From: Candidatus Stygibacter frigidus
Lineage (GTDB): Bacteria; Cloacimonadota; Cloacimonadia; Cloacimonadales; TCS61
DNA: 7,688 nucleotides
Direction of reading: 5' to 3'
Assembly: GCA_030765325.1 (NCBI GenBank)
Contig: JAVCCT010000068.1
Location: 1-7,688 of the forward strand
The notes beneath the pieces are model-generated. The model was not told where the DNA came from and searched no databases. It saw only the letters and a program-made list of their open reading frames with translations. The position numbers and the translations under genes were made by a program. Shown one piece after another: positions 1 to 5,100 of the stretch. The first letter of the stretch is position 1, and every line of letters begins with the position of its first letter.

Positions 1-74
1 GCAGTGCTGAAAAGGAATAAGATTTAGCTTGCCTTTATTAGGGGTAATATTTTTCTTAGCTTGTATTTTAGTAT

Positions 75-80
75 AAAGGA
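75..80 (+). promoter_or_regulatory. Shine-Dalgarno site of the cold-shock gene
   Basis: AAAGGA lies 7 bases before the ATG at 88. It decides the start in favour of 88 over the in-frame TTG at 61, whose nine extra codons do not fit the cold-shock fold. Confidence 0.75.
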
Positions 81-87
81 AGTATTT

Positions 88-309
88 ATGAAAGGAACTG
101 TAAAGTGGTTTGATGATTCTAAGGGATATGGCTTTGTTTTAGGTGAAGACAAAAATGAATATTTTGTTCACTGGAAATCAATAGTAACGCTTAGTGACAA
201 TGCGCGAAGATTCTTAGTTGCCGATGAAGAAGTAGAATTTGAATTAATGGAAACAGATAAAGGGGTGCAGGCGATAAACATCGTTCGACTACATCCAATG
301 TCAGGCTAA
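88..309 (+). CDS. Cold-shock domain protein (CspA family)
   Basis: This is a small single-stranded RNA/DNA-binding protein of 73 residues, close to the roughly 70 residues usual for CspA-type proteins, made of one cold-shock domain. Visible hallmarks are the opening MKGTVKWF strand with W7 and F8, the RNP1 motif KGYGFV at residues 12-17, and an RNP2-like YFVHW at residues 25-29, with Trp where Phe is commoner. The family acts in the cytoplasm as RNA chaperones, and in E. coli some members act as transcription antiterminators. The frame opens earlier at a TTG at 61, but the ATG at 88 is chosen because the domain begins exactly there and AAAGGA lies 7 bases upstream. A strong terminator follows 13 bases after the stop codon, and a ygiQ-type gene starts right after it. 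The family call is firm. Whether the gene is cold-induced cannot be seen. Confidence 0.95.
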   Translation: MKGTVKWFDDSKGYGFVLGEDKNEYFVHWKSIVTLSDNARRFLVADEEVEFELMETDKGVQAINIVRLHPMSG

Positions 310-322
310 GAAACACGTAATT

Positions 323-347
323 AGCGACGCTTGACGTCGCTTTTTTT
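323..347 (+). terminator. Intrinsic terminator of the cold-shock gene
   Basis: A perfect 7-bp stem (AGCGACG at 323-329 with CGTCGCT at 335-341) encloses the five-base loop CTTGA and is followed by six more T residues (342-347). This is a canonical Rho-independent terminator 13 bases after the csp stop. It is unusual because its T-tract ends exactly where the ATG of the next gene begins. The 3' arm of the stem therefore occupies the place where a ribosome binding site would lie. Confidence 0.88.
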
Positions 348-2084
348 ATGTCAAAAAATATATTACCAGTAAGTAAAGTAGAACTCAGGGAATCAGGTTG
401 GTCTCAGCCTGATATTATTTTAATATCAGGTGATGCCTATGTAGATCATCCTTCTTTTGCTGTGGCTATGATTGGAAGATGGCTGGAATCTAACGGCTAT
501 AAGGTTGGGATAATTGCTCAGCCGGACTGGCAGGATCCAGCATCATTTACCATTCTGGGCAAACCGCGTTTATTTTTCGGAATAACTTCTGGCAATATGG
601 ACTCCATGATCAATAAATACACAGCCCAGAAGAAGTTGCGGTCAGAAGATGCCTACTCACCAGATGGAGCAATTGACATGCGCCCTGACAGGGCGACCCT
701 GGTTTACAGCCAGATATTGCATTCAATATATAAAGATGTGCCTATCGTGCTGGGTGGTATTGAAGCCAGTATGCGAAGGCTGCCTCATTATGACTACTGG
801 TCAGATAAATTACGTAATTCGATTTTGTTTGATAGTCGGGCTCAATTCTTAGTGTATGGAATGGGCGAACGGGCAGTGCTGGAAATCGCTGAATCACTGG
901 AACAGAATCCAAAAGTATTGAGAGATGATATAGCTGGAACCTGTGTGATAACAGGCAAAGCTGCTGAAGATGGAATTGTATTACCGGAATATCACAATAA
1001 ATACAATAAGAAAGAATTCGCCCAGATGAGTGATATTTATGAGAAGAATTACCGCAGTCGGGAGATATTTCAAAAGTTTGCGGGGCGCTGGCTGAAGCTC
1101 AATCCTCCCGCAAAAGCACTTTCTACCTCAGAACTTGATACATTATATGCTTTACCATTTACTCGCAAACCGCATCCAATCTATAAAAATCAAAAAATTA
1201 CTGCCTGGGAACAGATACATAACTCCGTAACAACTCACAGAGGTTGTTTTGGAGGATGTAATTTTTGCGGAATTGGCTATCACCAGGGCAAAAGCATTCA
1301 GTCCAGATCAGCAGCATCAGTACTCAAGGAATTACAGGAAATAGCAGCGGAAGATGATTTTCATGGCACAATATCTGATCTGGGTGGAGCATCAGCTAAT
1401 ATGTATGGCATGTATTGCCGGGAGAATATCTCAGCAACCTGCAAAAGAACTTCCTGCCTGTTCCCTGATATATGTAAAAATCTTAGTACAGACAGCAAAG
1501 CTTTGCAAAATCTGCTGAAAAGAGCAGCCCGAATCCCTGAGATCAAGCATCTTTTTGTAGCATCAGGGATTCGCTTTGATCTGGCACTTAAAGATAAAAG
1601 CTATATCAAGCAGATTGCAGAAAGTCATACTGGTGGTTTATTGAAGCTTGCACCTGAGCACAAAAGCGATGCCGTATTAAATTTAATGCAAAAACCAGGA
1701 TTTGAGATGTATCAGGAATTTTTGAAGGAATTCACCAGATATAGTCGGGAAGCAGGGAAAAATCAGGCAATTGTACCCTATATGATCATCGGTCATCCAG
1801 GAGCTACTCTAGCTGATACAATAGAGCTGGCATTGTATTTGAAAAGGGAAAACGTAAAACTGCGTCAGGTGCAGGAATACATCCCCCTGCCCATGACAGC
1901 CAGTGCCAGAATGTATTATACCAGCGAAGACCTGCAGGGTAACAGCATTCATGTGGCAAAGGGTAGAGAATTGCGTTTGATGAAAGCATTGGTGCAGTGG
2001 TATATCCCGCAAAACCGCAAGCTGGTGATCGAGGCTTTGAATAATGCCGGCAGGCGAGATCTGATCAAATTTTTTGTTAACTAA
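348..2084 (+). CDS. ygiQ: YgiQ family radical SAM protein (UPF0313)
   Basis: This 578-residue cytoplasmic protein belongs to the YgiQ branch of radical SAM enzymes, which use a 4Fe-4S cluster to cleave S-adenosylmethionine. The substrate of the family is not known to me. The N-terminal domain has the family signatures GDAYVDHPSF (residues 28-37) and GGIEASMRR (about 136-144). The core carries the cluster motif CxxxCxxC with C300, C304 and C307 in HRGCFGGCNFC. A second family-typical cysteine group follows: C357, C365, C370 and C376. The C-terminus resembles the first part of the DUF3362 region, ending at 'GRRDLIKFF', and lacks the long tail of the 739-residue E. coli protein, as in other short family members. 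ATG 348 is the only plausible start: no ATG, GTG or TTG lies in frame between it and the stop codon at 318, and the N-terminus aligns with E. coli YgiQ. There is no Shine-Dalgarno site, and a terminator abuts the ATG. All key residues are present. Confidence 0.96.
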   Translation: MSKNILPVSKVELRESGWSQPDIILISGDAYVDHPSFAVAMIGRWLESNGYKVGIIAQPDWQDPASFTILGKPRLFFGITSGNMDSMINKYTAQKKLRSEDAYSPDGAIDMRPDRATLVYSQILHSIYKDVPIVLGGIEASMRRLPHYDYWSDKLRNSILFDSRAQFLVYGMGERAVLEIAESLEQNPKVLRDDIAGTCVITGKAAEDGIVLPEYHNKYNKKEFAQMSDIYEKNYRSREIFQKFAGRWLKLNPPAKALSTSELDTLYALPFTRKPHPIYKNQKITAWEQIHNSVTTHRGCFGGCNFCGIGYHQGKSIQSRSAASVLKELQEIAAEDDFHGTISDLGGASANMYGMYCRENISATCKRTSCLFPDICKNLSTDSKALQNLLKRAARIPEIKHLFVASGIRFDLALKDKSYIKQIAESHTGGLLKLAPEHKSDAVLNLMQKPGFEMYQEFLKEFTRYSREAGKNQAIVPYMIIGHPGATLADTIELALYLKRENVKLRQVQEYIPLPMTASARMYYTSEDLQGNSIHVAKGRELRLMKALVQWYIPQNRKLVIEALNNAGRRDLIKFFVN

Positions 2085-2098
2085 TTTTTGATAATATA

Positions 2099-2131
2099 AT
2101 ATAGGTCCTATATGACTTATAGGACCTATAT
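2099..2131. terminator. Convergent-gene hairpin, probable bidirectional terminator
   Basis: A perfect 14-bp inverted repeat (2099-2112 with 2118-2131) encloses the loop TGACT between the stops of two convergent genes, ygiQ and the surface protein. With a 3-base bulge the stem can extend by about five A/T pairs (2091-2095 with 2132-2136). A clean U-tract is missing on both strands, where the flanks are only mixed A/T, so terminator function is inferred from position and stem strength. Each arm is also nearly self-palindromic around AGGTCCT or AGGACCT, so alternative foldings or a protein site are possible. Confidence 0.6.
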
Positions 2132-2143
2132 ATTATAAATCAG

Positions 2144-5100
2144 CTATTTCATCAGGATGATTTTTCTAATCTGCCTCATTTGAGCAATTCTCACATTCAG
2201 GAGATAAATTCCACTGCTCTGATCTTCTGCATTCCATTGAATTGCGTGCTTTCCTGCCGTTAACTGAGTATCCAATAGATTTGCGACTTTCTGTCCTTTC
2301 ACATTATAGATTTCCACAACTACTGCTGATGATGTTTCTAAATTCAGCTCAATAGTCGTAGAAGGATTAAAGGGATTAGGATAGACCGTGAGCATCTTCT
2401 GAGGCTCGAGAACATCTTCAGTGTCAGAATAATTCATGTTAACTATGAATGGATTGATAAAATCACCCATTGTCATATCTGCCAGGAAAGTGATTTGTTG
2501 GGAGACTTCAATCATTTTGCTGTCTGCTGATTCCTGGTAATAGAGCTGGAAATCGGCTTCATTAGGTTCATTGCTGTAAAGCATAAGCGAATAGAATTTT
2601 CTGCCAAATTGGGAAGTGTAATCCAGAATCTGGCATATACTTCTGGTTTCGCCTTTGCAACAGGCTATCAAACGTGAATCTTCAGCAATAGGCTGATCAG
2701 ATGAAGCTATCAATACTGCATTAAATTCATAAGCATGAGGATTGCAATCATCATAAGCTTCCGCTGACTGTCTGCTATAAACACTTTGCTGGCGAATTGC
2801 TGGCAGAGGATAAATAAATTCCTGGTCAGCATCCATTTGCAGCATATAGCCACCCTGAGGCTGCAAAAATGAAAGACTTCCAAACCAGCCAATTCCATCA
2901 TAATTAATCGAGCTTTGAGTCTGGCTCTTGATATTCGAGCCATTATTACCCAATTGAGCCAAAGCAAAATTTATATCTTCTGCTGTTTGCGGGGCATAAG
3001 AAATCCAGTTCCAGCCACTGGTTAAATTATAGACGTTTTCTCCCACATCTACCGGAGAACCAGCAAATTCCCAGATAGCATTATTATTTGCATCCAGCTT
3101 ATAGAAGGTGAAGGTGTCACACTCATTTAATGAACCGAACCAGCCCATACCATCGTAATAAATGGAACTTTGAGTTTGACTTTTTATCGAAGTGCCAGCA
3201 TTTCCTAATGATGCCAATACATTGTCAGCACTCATATCATCGGCAGTCACATTGAGTGAAAACCAGTTCCAGCCAGGTATAATTTCTTTGGAAATAACTG
3301 TCAGTCCAGAAGGAGAAACTATTATTTCCACTTCATCCGAAGCTGTTAATCTTCCCTGCTGATCATCAATTGTAAAGGTGAGAGTTTCAGTGCCAAACCA
3401 GTTTTCACTGGCAGTGAAGATCACATTAAAATCAGATATTTCTACTTGCAGATTTTGTTCTCCAGACACGCTAAGTATAATGTTAACATTGTCAACATCG
3501 TGAACATAGTCATCAAAATCAACTTCCAGTGAACCATCTTCCATGAAAGTAAAGCTATCTGGCAGCTCGATAGTTGGTGCATCATTTACGGGGTTAACTA
3601 TCAATGTTACAATAACCGTTTCACTATATACCTCACCATCATAAACTCTATAAAAGAAGTTATCTATACCATTCCAGTTAAGATTCGGCAGATAAGTAAA
3701 ATCACCATACTCAGCAAGTTCTAATGTGCCGCTAGTGACATCAGATACCAGTTCAGCGATCAAAGCCAGGGGACTTTCATCAGGATCATAATCATTAGCC
3801 ATTACATTATCTGAAAGCTCAGTGTCTTCATTAAACGAGTATTCATCAGCGATGGCAACAGGTGCCAGGTTATCGTAACCGCTGATAAGCACCTGGGTAA
3901 TATCCGTATCAACACCTGATTCATTATCGGTCACAGTAAGTGTTACTTCCGTAGTTCCTACTGGGAATTCTGCCATTACTTCTTCACCTGCGGCATTGCC
4001 ACCATCCCAGCTCCATTCCCAGCTTACTATCTCACCATCAATATCATAAGACCCGCTGCCATTAAGCATAATCTCACAGAATCCAGTTACATCTGCCTGA
4101 CCGGTATATTCATCACCAGCGCTTGCTATCGGCAGGTCATTAACTGAGGTTACTATGATCTCCACCTCATCAGAAGCAGTTAATCGTCCCTGCTGATCAT
4201 CTATAGTAAAGGAGAGAGTTTCACTGCCAAACCAGTTTTCAGCACCTGTAAAAGTAACCATCAAACCGTTTATATCAGCAATAATGTTAGATCCACCTGT
4301 CACCGTTAGCACTAAGTCCACATTGTCCACATCACTCGCGTAGTCCACAAAATCCACTTCCAGCACACCATCTTCCGCAAAAGTAAAGCTCTCCGGCAGA
4401 TTAATCACCGGCGGATCATTGATGGGAATCACTGTGATTGTCACGTAAGCCCAATTACTATAATATATGCCATCATACGCCCGGTAGATAAAGCTGTCTG
4501 ATCCATACCAGTCCGCTGCAGGTTGATAGGTGAAACTTCCGTCTATGGCTAAATTCAGCACTCCATCTGTAACATCACTAACCAATTCTGCCGTTATAGG
4601 CTGGGGATATTCATCAGGATCATAATCATTAATAAAAACGTTATCATTCAGAAGATCGTCTTCATTAATTACATATTCATCATCAACAGCCACCGGCTGA
4701 AGATTGACGTATTCTGTAACAATAACAAATGTATTGTCTTCTGCCCATTCGCCTTCATTATCAGTAACTGTAAGTGTTACTTCCGTAGTTCCGACAGGGA
4801 ATAATGTTATCACTTCTTCACCATTAGCAGAGCCACCCTCCCATGTCCAGAGCCAGGAAACAATCTCACCATCAATATCATAAGACCCAGTTCCATTGAG
4901 CAATATCTCACAGAATCCAGTCACATCTGCCTGACCGGTATATTCTTCACCGGCATCAGCTATCGGTAGGTCGTTAACTGAGGTTACTATGATCTCCACC
5001 TCGTCAGAAGCAGTAAGTCTGCCCTGCTGATCATCGATTGTAAAGGTGAGCGTTTCACTGCCATACCAGTTTTCAGCAGCAGTGAAGATCACATCAAGAT

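Noticed and set aside
1..60. End of an upstream gene or a promoter for csp
   Set aside because: All three frames hit a stop within 27 bases, so a gene tail cannot be recognised. TAATAT at 45-50 has only a weak -35 partner (TTAGCT at 24-29), so no promoter is called.
61..87. TTG start giving an 82-residue cold-shock protein
   Set aside because: The nine extra residues are outside the cold-shock fold, and the SD at 75-80 points to ATG 88.
331..364. Promoter for ygiQ using TTGACG at 331-336
   Set aside because: TTGACG overlaps the terminator loop and 3' arm. The only TATATT is 22 bases away, inside the coding region, which is too far, and 17 bases away is just A-rich sequence.
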